Of a DNA stretch of 64,000 nucleotides, positions 29,929 through 37,454 are shown piece by piece. Numbering within the stretch: the stretch's first letter is position 1; every line of letters starts with the position of its first letter. The position numbers and the translations under genes are program-made. The stretch covers positions 1-64,000 of the forward strand of contig SFOH01000004.1 of NCBI GenBank assembly GCA_004552485.1, read 5' to 3'. The notes under the pieces were generated by a model. It saw nothing but the letters and a program-made list of their open reading frames with translations. It did no database searches and had not been told where the DNA came from. The stretch is from Bacteroidales bacterium. Lineage in GTDB: Bacteria; Bacteroidota; Bacteroidia; Bacteroidales; Muribaculaceae.

Positions 29929-32154
29929 TCACTTGAGGGAGTCGAGGCGGGCCGGGTTGCCGACGAGGTAGAGGATGTCGCCGGCCAGGAAACGCAGGTT
30001 GGGCTCCGAGTCGATGTAGTCGTCGCCGCGGAGCACGGCCAGCACCAGCGCGTCGTAGTTGTCGCGCAGGCCGCTGGTGACGGGCGTCTTGCCCACGAGC
30101 GGCGAGTCGGCGCTGAGCATGAGGCGTATGAGGCGGAAGTCCTGCGGCTGCTCGTCCGTGGGGTCGACGGGCATATCGCACTCGACCAGCGGCAGCAGAC
30201 GCTCGATCTGCTCGTCAGTGCCGATGACGCCAAGCACATCGCCGGGGAAGATACGGCGCTCGCCGCCGGGGACCGTGAAGGTCACCGTGCCGCGCTGGAT
30301 GCTCACAATGTTCACGCCGTAGCGCGAACGCACGTTGCTGTCTTTGAGACGCTCGCCGGCGAATTTGCAACCTGTTCCCACGGTCATATAGGCCAGGTGG
30401 AGGTCATTGACCATGCGCGAGCGACGGCCGTTGCGGCGCAACTCGCGCTCGTTGAGATTGTCGAGGAAGCGCGTCTCCATGCCCGTCATGCTGCGGCGCA
30501 TGCGTCGTGACAGCATCAGCACCACCAAAAGCACCACCGCCAGGGCGAAACTGAGGCCCCAGCGCATCGACGAATAACCCGTTATCACATTGACGATGAA
30601 CAGGTTGGCCACGATGAAGCACACCAGACTCATAACGATGACAGCAAAGTTGAGCTTCGGCTCGGCGCCGTCGCCCGTCTTGCGGGCCTCTCGGCCGCCG
30701 CTGAGCAGGCGCGTGATGGGCATGAGCAGCGCCACCAGGAACGGCGCCATCGCGGCCAGCGTAATCCACATCGTGGCCGTGTCGGCATATTTGGGGAAGT
30801 GGGCGTCGATAATCTCATAAAGATAGAGACGTGCGCAGAGGACGATGGCAATCAGAATGATAGTGTAGATCATCAGACGCAGGCTCATACGGCGGATAGT
30901 GTCGCGCCAGGCGCTGCGGTGGGCCTCCGATGTCGAGGCCTGGTCGTGATAGCGGTTGATGAGGAAGCGGAACTTCGGGGGCAGATGCTTCTCGGCGAAA
31001 CGGTATGCCGGTCCCGACAGCTTTATGAAATAAGGCGTGGTGAAGGTCGTCAGCACCGACACGGCCACCACGATGGGATAGATAGTCGCGTCGAGCACGC
31101 CCAGGCTCATGCCCAGCGTGGCGATGATGAAGGCGAACTCACCGATTTGTGTCAGCGAAAATCCGCTCTGGATGGCCACCTGCAACGTCTGACCCGTGAG
31201 GAGCATGCCTAATGTTCCGAAGAGAATCATGCCCACGATCACCACCAGCGACAGCAGCAGGATAATCTGCCAATACTGCGCCACCACGGCCGGCTGAACC
31301 ATCATGCCCACCGAGATGAAGAAGACGGCGCCGAAGAGGTCCTTGACGGGCGTGACGACATGCTCGATGCGTTCCGAGAAGCTCGTGCTGGCCAGAATCG
31401 AGCCCATCACGAAGGCGCCCAAGGCGAGCGAGAAGCCACAGTAGACCGAGAAGACGGCCATGCCCAGGCACAGGCCCATCGACACAATCAGCAGCGTCTC
31501 GTCGTTGAGGAAGCGGCGGCATTTGTTCAGGAACGACGGCAGCATGTAGATGCCAACGAGGAACCAGATGACCAGGAAGAAGACGAGCTTGGCAACGCTG
31601 TAGACCAGTTCCTTACCCTCCACGCCGTTCGACGTGGCTATGGACGACAGAATCACCATCATGAGCACGGCGAACAGGTCCTCGACAATCAGCACGGCGA
31701 ACACCATCGAGGCGAACTTCTTCTGGCGCAGTCCCAGGTCGGTGAAGGCCTTGATGATGATGGTGGTTGAGGACATGGAGAGCATGCCGCCCAGGAAGAG
31801 GCAGTTGATGGTGTTGTAATGCAGCATGTGGCCCACGCAGAAGCCGGCCAGCATCATGCCGCAGACGATGATGAGCGCCGTGACAACCGCTGAGGCGCCC
31901 GTATTCACCAGTTTCTTGAACGAGAACTCGACGCCCAACGAGAACAGCAGGACCACGATACCTAACTGTGCCCAGAAGTCGATGTTGGCCTCTGTGGTCA
32001 CCGACGGCAGCCACTCGAAGTGGGGGCTGGCCAGGAAGCCGGCAACGATATAGCCCAGGACTACGGGCTGTTTGATCCATTTGAACAGCAGCGTCACCAC
32101 GGCTCCCAAAAGGAGGATGAAGGCAAGGTCGGTGATTAGAGACTCGATATTCAT
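29929..32154 (-). CDS. Kef-type CPA2 cation:proton antiporter with two C-terminal TrkA-C domains
   Basis: The protein has 741 residues. Residues about 1-390 form the Na+/H+ exchanger-type membrane domain ('VLGYIVAGFLASPHFEWL', 'VVLLFSLGVEFS', 'MSSTTIIIKAF', and 'VEDLFAVLMM', the position of the conserved Asp). A second hydrophobic block of about four helices (about residues 420-560) follows, then two TrkA-C (RCK_C) domains: 'GVNIVSIQRGTVTFTVPGGERRIFPGDVLGVIGTDEQIERL' lies in the first and 'FLAGDILYLVGNPARLDSL' ends the second. No Rossmann TrkA-N domain is present. The predicted role is K+ or Na+ efflux against H+. It lies 67 nt after the mgtC-like gene and is probably in the same transcript. 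Confidence 0.88.
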   Translation of the reverse strand: MNIESLITDLAFILLLGAVVTLLFKWIKQPVVLGYIVAGFLASPHFEWLPSVTTEANIDFWAQLGIVVLLFSLGVEFSFKKLVNTGASAVVTALIIVCGMMLAGFCVGHMLHYNTINCLFLGGMLSMSSTTIIIKAFTDLGLRQKKFASMVFAVLIVEDLFAVLMMVILSSIATSNGVEGKELVYSVAKLVFFLVIWFLVGIYMLPSFLNKCRRFLNDETLLIVSMGLCLGMAVFSVYCGFSLALGAFVMGSILASTSFSERIEHVVTPVKDLFGAVFFISVGMMVQPAVVAQYWQIILLLSLVVIVGMILFGTLGMLLTGQTLQVAIQSGFSLTQIGEFAFIIATLGMSLGVLDATIYPIVVAVSVLTTFTTPYFIKLSGPAYRFAEKHLPPKFRFLINRYHDQASTSEAHRSAWRDTIRRMSLRLMIYTIILIAIVLCARLYLYEIIDAHFPKYADTATMWITLAAMAPFLVALLMPITRLLSGGREARKTGDGAEPKLNFAVIVMSLVCFIVANLFIVNVITGYSSMRWGLSFALAVVLLVVLMLSRRMRRSMTGMETRFLDNLNERELRRNGRRSRMVNDLHLAYMTVGTGCKFAGERLKDSNVRSRYGVNIVSIQRGTVTFTVPGGERRIFPGDVLGVIGTDEQIERLLPLVECDMPVDPTDEQPQDFRLIRLMLSADSPLVGKTPVTSGLRDNYDALVLAVLRGDDYIDSEPNLRFLAGDILYLVGNPARLDSLK

Positions 32155-32221
32155 GGGCGTAAAACGGGGGTCAGTAAGTTGGTGTGTCTTTTCTTATTAA
32201 TATATGTGCAGGGCGCGGGGC

Positions 32222-32941
32222 TCAGATCGAGACCTGCGAGGAGAGCGTGATGCTCTTGGTGGGATAGACGGTGCGCAGCCTGCGGAAGAGGTGGATGTAG
32301 TTGACATTCTCCGGCACGAGCACCACGAGGTTGAGGTTGGTGACGTTTCCGTCAAAGTCGTAGTCGACATAGAACTTTGTGAGCGACACACGGAACTGCG
32401 TCAGGATGGTGCGGTAGTGGTCGATGTCCTTGACAATCTCGCCCACTTTCAGGCGGATGATGCGCGCCTCCGAGCCCAGGCTGACGTGACGCTCGAAGCG
32501 TTCGAGCTGGGCGAGGATGAAGAGGATGAGGAGCGTGGCGATGATGGAGATGGCATACATGCCCACGCCGACGGCCATGCCGATTGTGGCCACCATCCAG
32601 ATTCCGGCGGCGGTGGTGAGGCCGCGCACACTGCCTTTCATCTGAATGATTGCGCCGGCGCCAAGGAAGCCGATGCCGGTGACAACCTGTGCTGCTATTC
32701 GGCCCGGGTCACCGTTTTTGAGACCCAGATATTCCTGCGGCACATAGATCGACAGAATCATGGCGAGGGTGGCGCCCATGGCGATGAGCGAGAAGGTGCG
32801 CACGCCGGCTGTCTGGCCGCGGCGTTTGCGCTGGTAGCCCACGAGGCAACCCAACAGCATGCTCAGGAGCAGCTTGCACACGGAAGACAGCGTGTTTACC
32901 TCCGTGGCATTCAGTGTGTTATACAGCTCAGTCCATTCCAT
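32222..32941 (-). CDS. MgtC/SapB family membrane protein
   Basis: The protein has 239 residues. Residues about 20-155 form the MgtC domain with five helices and the signatures 'LLGCLVGYQRKRRGQTAGVRTF', 'TGIGFLGAGAIIQ' and 'VRGLTTAAGIWMVATIGMAVG'. The C-terminal soluble part (about residues 160-239) is ACT-like. In other bacteria the family affects Mg2+ homeostasis or inhibits the F-ATPase; the role in Bacteroidales is not established. The upstream gap to the coiled-coil gene holds a hairpin. Confidence 0.9.
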   Translation of the reverse strand: MEWTELYNTLNATEVNTLSSVCKLLLSMLLGCLVGYQRKRRGQTAGVRTFSLIAMGATLAMILSIYVPQEYLGLKNGDPGRIAAQVVTGIGFLGAGAIIQMKGSVRGLTTAAGIWMVATIGMAVGVGMYAISIIATLLILFILAQLERFERHVSLGSEARIIRLKVGEIVKDIDHYRTILTQFRVSLTKFYVDYDFDGNVTNLNLVVLVPENVNYIHLFRRLRTVYPTKSITLSSQVSI

Positions 32942-32976
32942 AGGGGTGTGGCATTGTGGTGAAAGAAAAACGGAAG

Positions 32977-33020
32977 AGGGGAGGAGGAGCAGTCTGTGGC
33001 AACCGCTCGGCTCCTCCCCT
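32977..33020 (-). terminator. Probable terminator after the coiled-coil membrane protein gene
   Basis: AGGGGAGGAG and CTCCTCCCCT form a perfect 10-bp stem with a 24-nt loop. On the minus strand it is followed by CTTCCGTTTTTCTTTC, an imperfect T-tract. Confidence 0.55.
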
Positions 33021-33043
33021 GTTTATTTGTTAACGCCCGGGGC

Positions 33044-34153
33044 TCAGTTAAGGTTGAATGAGCGTGAGCACAGGCGATAGTTGTCGCAGAAGAGTTCGAC
33101 GGTGTATGTGCCGGGGTTCAGAGCCTGACGCACATCGTAGTAGATGGTGATGCCGCCGATTTCCTGGCCGCCGTATTCGATGGTCTTGCGTGCCGAGGCA
33201 GCCAGGCTTCCGCCCTCGAAGGAGAAGGAGCCGCCGCCGCCGAGGAGCTGTCCCTCGGGAGTGGTGATGCGCATGAATATGACCTTCTCGCCCACGGGCG
33301 TCGAATTGTTCTGAGGAATGGTGAAGGAGACGGACAGGCGTTTGGCCTTCTCGATCTTTTTCTCGTTCTTGCCCTTGGCGTTGAGAGCGTGGATGTTCAC
33401 GCCGGTCACGTTGAGTTTCTCAGCCAGGGTCATGCGCTCGTTCAGGGTAGCATTCTCGCGCGAGGTTTCCTCGACGCGTGAGGTAAGACGCTGGTTCACA
33501 ACGCTAAGCGTCTCGTTCTGAGTGCGCAGAACCTGGTTCTCCTCGTTGAGTCGGTTGATTTCCTCGACATAGTGTTTGAGCAGGGCGCGCAGGGTGGCGA
33601 TCTGACCGCGCAGCTCGCCGATTTCGGCGGAGTTCTGCTGAGCCTGGGCCTGGGTGGTGGGCTTGCGGTCGCTGAGCTCGCGCAGGCGTTTCTGCAGGCG
33701 CTCGATTTCGAGCTTGGCGGCGTCATATTTCTCGGTGAGGCGTTTCTTCACCTCGTCATTAACAACCATGGTGCGCGGCGACTCGATGCCGGCGAACTCG
33801 TTCTCGAGCGTCTCCATGTCCTGCTTGGCGAGGTCTTCCTGATACGACACCTCCACGGCCTCTTTCTCGGCCTGGATGGTGGCGATCTGCTCGTCCTGCT
33901 GCTTGTTGGCCATCATGAACCAAATGCCGCAGCCGATGAGAGCGGCGGCCAGCACGCAGATGATCACCACGAGCACTATGCGCGTGTTGTCGCGGCCCGG
34001 CTGGGGTGCTGGAGCTGAAGAATAGCCGCCGCGGGAGCCGGTTGAGCTGCTGCCGGGGCGGGAGCCGGCGTCTTTGTTGAGGTTGAGGGTCGACGGTTTG
34101 CGCGGAGCCTCTTCGGGCTCATCGTCTATAAGGAAATGAGAGTTGTTGTCCAT
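33044..34153 (-). CDS. Hypothetical single-pass membrane protein with long coiled coil
   Basis: The protein has 369 residues from the ATG at 34153; a TTG at 34162 in the same frame is less likely. A disordered cytosolic N-terminus (about 55 residues, Ser/Gly/Pro-rich) is followed by a helix ('IVLVVIICVLAAALIGCGIWF'), a coiled coil of roughly 170 residues with Leu/Glu/Gln heptads ('LEIERLQKRLRELSD', 'EEINRLNEENQVLRTQNETL'), and a C-terminal beta domain (about residues 270-369) with 'VSFTIPQNN', 'IFMRITTPEGQLLGGG' and 'NPGTYTVELFCDNYRLCSRSFNLN'. I recognise no named family with certainty. Inference: an envelope-spanning structural or signalling protein. It has its own promoter. Confidence 0.8.
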   Translation of the reverse strand: MDNNSHFLIDDEPEEAPRKPSTLNLNKDAGSRPGSSSTGSRGGYSSAPAPQPGRDNTRIVLVVIICVLAAALIGCGIWFMMANKQQDEQIATIQAEKEAVEVSYQEDLAKQDMETLENEFAGIESPRTMVVNDEVKKRLTEKYDAAKLEIERLQKRLRELSDRKPTTQAQAQQNSAEIGELRGQIATLRALLKHYVEEINRLNEENQVLRTQNETLSVVNQRLTSRVEETSRENATLNERMTLAEKLNVTGVNIHALNAKGKNEKKIEKAKRLSVSFTIPQNNSTPVGEKVIFMRITTPEGQLLGGGGSFSFEGGSLAASARKTIEYGGQEIGGITIYYDVRQALNPGTYTVELFCDNYRLCSRSFNLN

Positions 34154-34262
34154 AACATTCAAGACAGGGGTTTACGTTTTCCGGAGAGCACAATTCCGGA
34201 CAAGTTAGTTTGTTGTATTCTCAGACAGGGGCGGTTTTGGTTTACTCTTCCCTTTCAGACTG

Positions 34263-34270
34263 CAAAGGTA
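34263..34270 (-). promoter_or_regulatory. -7 promoter element of the coiled-coil protein gene
   Basis: TACCTTTG on the minus strand lies 110 nt upstream of the ATG. A TTTTC 18 nt further up is a weak -33. Confidence 0.5.
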
Positions 34271-34378
34271 ATATTTTTTCATGAGATAGAAAACACTTAT
34301 CTTTATTAATAAGGCGGATTTCTGCAAGTTTCTGCCGGGTACGGAGCGCGGCATCGAAAAATATCCGGGGCGGAAGTG

Positions 34379-34408
34379 TTGCGGAACGGGCATTTTTTGC
34401 TAACTTTG
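34379..34408 (+). promoter_or_regulatory. Promoter of mltG
   Basis: TTG (34379-34381), a 19-nt spacer and TAACTTTG (34401-34408) match the consensus. The mltG ATG follows 5 nt later, so the expected start point falls on the start codon. Confidence 0.7.
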
Positions 34409-34413
34409 CTGCC

Positions 34414-35514
34414 ATGAAAGCCAATTCAGAACAATCACATAAGAAAGCCGCACCGGCCCGCAAAACCTCCAAGGCCGCAGGCTCCCCCAAGAAGTCGCAC
34501 ACAGTCCGCTGGGTCGTGCTGTCCCTGGTGGCCGCCGTGCTCGCCGGCGCCGCCGTGTGGGCATACAACGCCGCCTTCCACGGCTATCCCGGCACGGCCA
34601 TAGTGAAAATAACTATCCCCGACTCACTCTCCGCCGAGCAGCTGAAAGCGCTACTAGTCAAGAACTTAGGCACCGACTTCGGCAACAACGTCTACCGCAT
34701 CTTCGACTTCCGCGGCGGCCAGACCCACAAGGCCCGCGGATACTACGAGATCAAGCCCGGCGACCGCGCATGGTCCGTCGCCAACCGTCTGCGCTCCGGC
34801 GCTCAGACACCCCGGCGCCTCACTTTCAACAACATACGCACCTTCAAGGAGCTCTCCGAGCACATTTCCAAGAACTTCATCTGGGACGCCGACTCCTTCG
34901 CCGCCGTGGCCGACTCGCTGCTGCCCGAGTTGGGCTTCAAAGCCCCCGAGACGTTTATCGCCGCCTTCCTCCCCGACTCCTACGAATTCTATTACACGGC
35001 CTCGCCCGCAAAGGTCATAAAGACGCTGGTCGACTACCGCGACAAATTCTGGAACGACGAGCGCACGGCCAAGGCCGCCAAGCTGGGTCTCACTCCCGTC
35101 GAGGTCGCCATCGTGGCCTCCATCACCGAGGAAGAGACGGCCAAAGCCGACGAGCTGCCGAAGGTGGCGCGGCTCTATCTCAACCGCATCAAGGAGAAGA
35201 TGAAGCTCCAGGCCGATCCCACCGTCAAGTTCGCCATCGGCGACTTCGCCCTGCGCCGCATCTCCGGAAACATGCTGAAGACGCCGTCGCCCTACAACAC
35301 CTATCAGGTCGAGGGTCTGCCGCCGGGCCCGATCCGCCTGGCCGACAAGCGCGCCATCGACGCCGTGCTCAACGCTCCGCAGCACGACTATCTATATATG
35401 TGCGCCAAGCCCGACTTCAGCGGCTACCACAATTTCACGCGCGATTACAACGCCCACCAGGCCAATGCCCGCGCCTATCAGAACAAGCTTAACGAACTGA
35501 ACATCAAGAAATGA
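34414..35514 (+). CDS. mltG: Endolytic murein transglycosylase
   Basis: The protein has 366 residues. A basic N-terminus is followed by one membrane helix (about residues 31-51) and a periplasmic YceG/MltG domain. The catalytic glutamate lies in 'ASITEEETAKADELPKVARLYLNRI' (E239 by alignment to the E. coli 'EKET' motif); 'MKLQADPTVKFA' and 'SPYNTYQVEGLPPGPI' are the other family signatures. MltG cuts nascent glycan strands and sets their length. Its stop overlaps the next ORF by 4 bp. It is in the same gene neighbourhood as a class A PBP, its usual functional partner. Confidence 0.95.
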   Translation: MKANSEQSHKKAAPARKTSKAAGSPKKSHTVRWVVLSLVAAVLAGAAVWAYNAAFHGYPGTAIVKITIPDSLSAEQLKALLVKNLGTDFGNNVYRIFDFRGGQTHKARGYYEIKPGDRAWSVANRLRSGAQTPRRLTFNNIRTFKELSEHISKNFIWDADSFAAVADSLLPELGFKAPETFIAAFLPDSYEFYYTASPAKVIKTLVDYRDKFWNDERTAKAAKLGLTPVEVAIVASITEEETAKADELPKVARLYLNRIKEKMKLQADPTVKFAIGDFALRRISGNMLKTPSPYNTYQVEGLPPGPIRLADKRAIDAVLNAPQHDYLYMCAKPDFSGYHNFTRDYNAHQANARAYQNKLNELNIKK

Positions 35515-35762
35515 GCAAGAAAAATCAAGCAGCCGACGCCCCCGTCGTGGTGGCGCGCTATTCCGACGACTTCATGGCCAACATCGGCCTCACCAAACTC
35601 CACGAAGCCGGCATCCCCGCCATGCTCAACAACGAGACGGCGGCCACAGTCTTCGGCATGCAGCTGCCCTACAACACCATCCGCCTCCTTGTCTTCCCCA
35701 AGGACATCGAGACAGCCCGCGAGCTTCTCCGCGACACCGGCGGCCTGCTCCCTGAGGACTGA
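35511..35762 (+). CDS. DUF2007-type small protein
   Basis: The protein has 83 residues and no signal peptide. 'VVVARYSDDFMANIGLTKLHEAGIPAMLNNE' and 'IRLLVFPKDIETARELL' match the putative signal-transducing DUF2007 fold. ATGA overlap with mltG suggests translational coupling. Its function is unknown in the family. Confidence 0.8.
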   Translation: MSKKNQAADAPVVVARYSDDFMANIGLTKLHEAGIPAMLNNETAATVFGMQLPYNTIRLLVFPKDIETARELLRDTGGLLPED

Positions 35763-35878
35763 GCGCCGGGCGTCGGCGAAAAACCACGGCCGGGAGCGTT
35801 TGTTAATCATTGTTAACGCAAGCGCCATCCCAAACCTATTCTTGTTTAGTACTTAAAACCTGACATAAAACCCTCCTA

Positions 35879-37258
35879 ATGGCAAACAGAATAACCAACG
35901 CGCTGAAGGCCGTGGTCCGCGACTATCTGTCTCTGAACGGATTCATTGAGACTCAGCCTGTTATCGAAGCCGACATCCGCAGCGGCGTCTCCTTCAAGGG
36001 CACCAACATGATCATTCTCATCATGGCTATCTTCATAGCCAGCCTGGGACTGAACACCAACTCCACGGCCGTCATCATCGGCGCCATGCTCATCTCGCCG
36101 CTCATGGGCCCCATCATCGGCATCGGCCTGGGCATCGGCATCATGGATTACGTTCTGCTGCGCCAGTCGCTGCGCAACCTGGCCATGGCCGCACTCTTCT
36201 CTGTGGCCACCGCCACCATCTACTTCCTCATCTCCCCCGTCAGCGAGGGTCACTCCGAGCTGCTGGCGCGCACCCAGCCCACCATCTACGACGTGCTCAT
36301 CGCCCTCTTCGGCGGCGGCGCCGGCATCATCGGCATCGCCTCGAAGTCGAAGGGCAACGTCATCCCCGGCGTGGCCATCGCCACTGCCCTCATGCCGCCG
36401 CTATGCACGGTCGGTTACGGCCTGGCCACATGGCAGCCCCACTACTTCCTCGGCGCCCTCTACCTCTTCCTCATCAACTGCGTCTTCATCACCCTCTCCA
36501 CCTTCATCGGCGTCAAGGCCATGCACTTCGTCAGCGTCAAAACCAACGACCCTGTGCGCGCCGGCCGCATCCGCAAAATCGTCTACGCCGTGGCCATCGC
36601 CGCCCTGCTCCCCAGCATCTACCTCACCTATAACATGCTGCGCCAGAGCCGTTTCAACTTCAACGTCCAGAATTTCGTCGCCAACGAGATGCAGTTTCCC
36701 GACACCCGCGTCATCGCCTCGAACGGCGCCATCGTCCACGGCAAGCGCGTCATCGACGTGACGCTCCTGGGCCGCATCCTCCCCGCCGACTCGCTGCGCA
36801 TGGCCCTCACCCCGCGCCTGGCCCACTACGGCCTCAAAGGCTGCGAGCTGAACATCCTCCAGGGCGAGAACGCACTGCCCGCCGAGAAGAGTCTCGCCGC
36901 CAATCAGAGCACCGTCTCCGACATCTACACCCTCTCGCAGAAGGCTCTGAACGCCCGTCAGAAGACCATCGACTCGCTCCATGCCATCGTCGCCGCACAG
37001 AACTACCGCGACACCATCGGCGCCGCCATGGCCCCGGAGCTGCGCGTCGTCTTCCCCGAGATCGCCGACATCGCCATCTCGCGCAACGTCTTCTGTCAGG
37101 TCAGCAACGCCAGCCTCGACACGTTCGAGATCGCGATGGTCAAATACCGCTCCATCCCCTCGCAGGCCACGGTCACCAAATTGCGCGAGTATCTCGAGGC
37201 ACGCCTGGGCACACGTCCCGTCCGGATTGTCGACGTCTCCGCCGAGAGCTGGAACTGA
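35879..37258 (+). CDS. DUF389-family multi-pass membrane protein
   Basis: The protein has 459 residues. Residues about 30-265 are the DUF389 membrane domain: 'SFKGTNMIILIMAIFIASLGLN', 'AVIIGAMLISPLMGPIIGIGLG' and 'GVAIATALMPPLCTVGYGLA' are its signature helices. The C-terminal 190 residues are soluble and probably periplasmic or cytosolic alpha/beta. The family has no established function; it is not a known transporter. There is no good promoter match in the 116-bp gap upstream (TATTCTTG at 35838 is one base off), so it could also be read from mltG. Confidence 0.88.
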   Translation: MANRITNALKAVVRDYLSLNGFIETQPVIEADIRSGVSFKGTNMIILIMAIFIASLGLNTNSTAVIIGAMLISPLMGPIIGIGLGIGIMDYVLLRQSLRNLAMAALFSVATATIYFLISPVSEGHSELLARTQPTIYDVLIALFGGGAGIIGIASKSKGNVIPGVAIATALMPPLCTVGYGLATWQPHYFLGALYLFLINCVFITLSTFIGVKAMHFVSVKTNDPVRAGRIRKIVYAVAIAALLPSIYLTYNMLRQSRFNFNVQNFVANEMQFPDTRVIASNGAIVHGKRVIDVTLLGRILPADSLRMALTPRLAHYGLKGCELNILQGENALPAEKSLAANQSTVSDIYTLSQKALNARQKTIDSLHAIVAAQNYRDTIGAAMAPELRVVFPEIADIAISRNVFCQVSNASLDTFEIAMVKYRSIPSQATVTKLREYLEARLGTRPVRIVDVSAESWN

Positions 37259-37352
37259 CAGTCAGGCCCCCTTCCCCGCCCCCGGAAACGCCGCCCGGCA
37301 CCTTTTTAAGTCTTATTAATGGCCTTTTAATGCCCCTGCCGGCGTTTTTCTC

Positions 37353-37383
37353 TTGTCAATGTGGAATTAATATATTAATTTTG
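37353..37383 (+). promoter_or_regulatory. Promoter of the pbp1A-surA-ostA operon
   Basis: TTG (37353-37355), a 20-nt spacer and TAATTTTG (37376-37383), about 70 nt before the ATG. Confidence 0.7.
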
Positions 37384-37454
37384 CAGTTTGAACAAGTAGG
37401 CGTCGTCCGACACCGTCCGTGCGACGCATCCATTCATTATTGCATAATTAATAC

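Noticed and set aside
35838..35845. TATTCTTG as promoter of the DUF389 gene
   Set aside because: One base off the TAnnTTTG core and no TTG at 18-21 nt; too weak to list.
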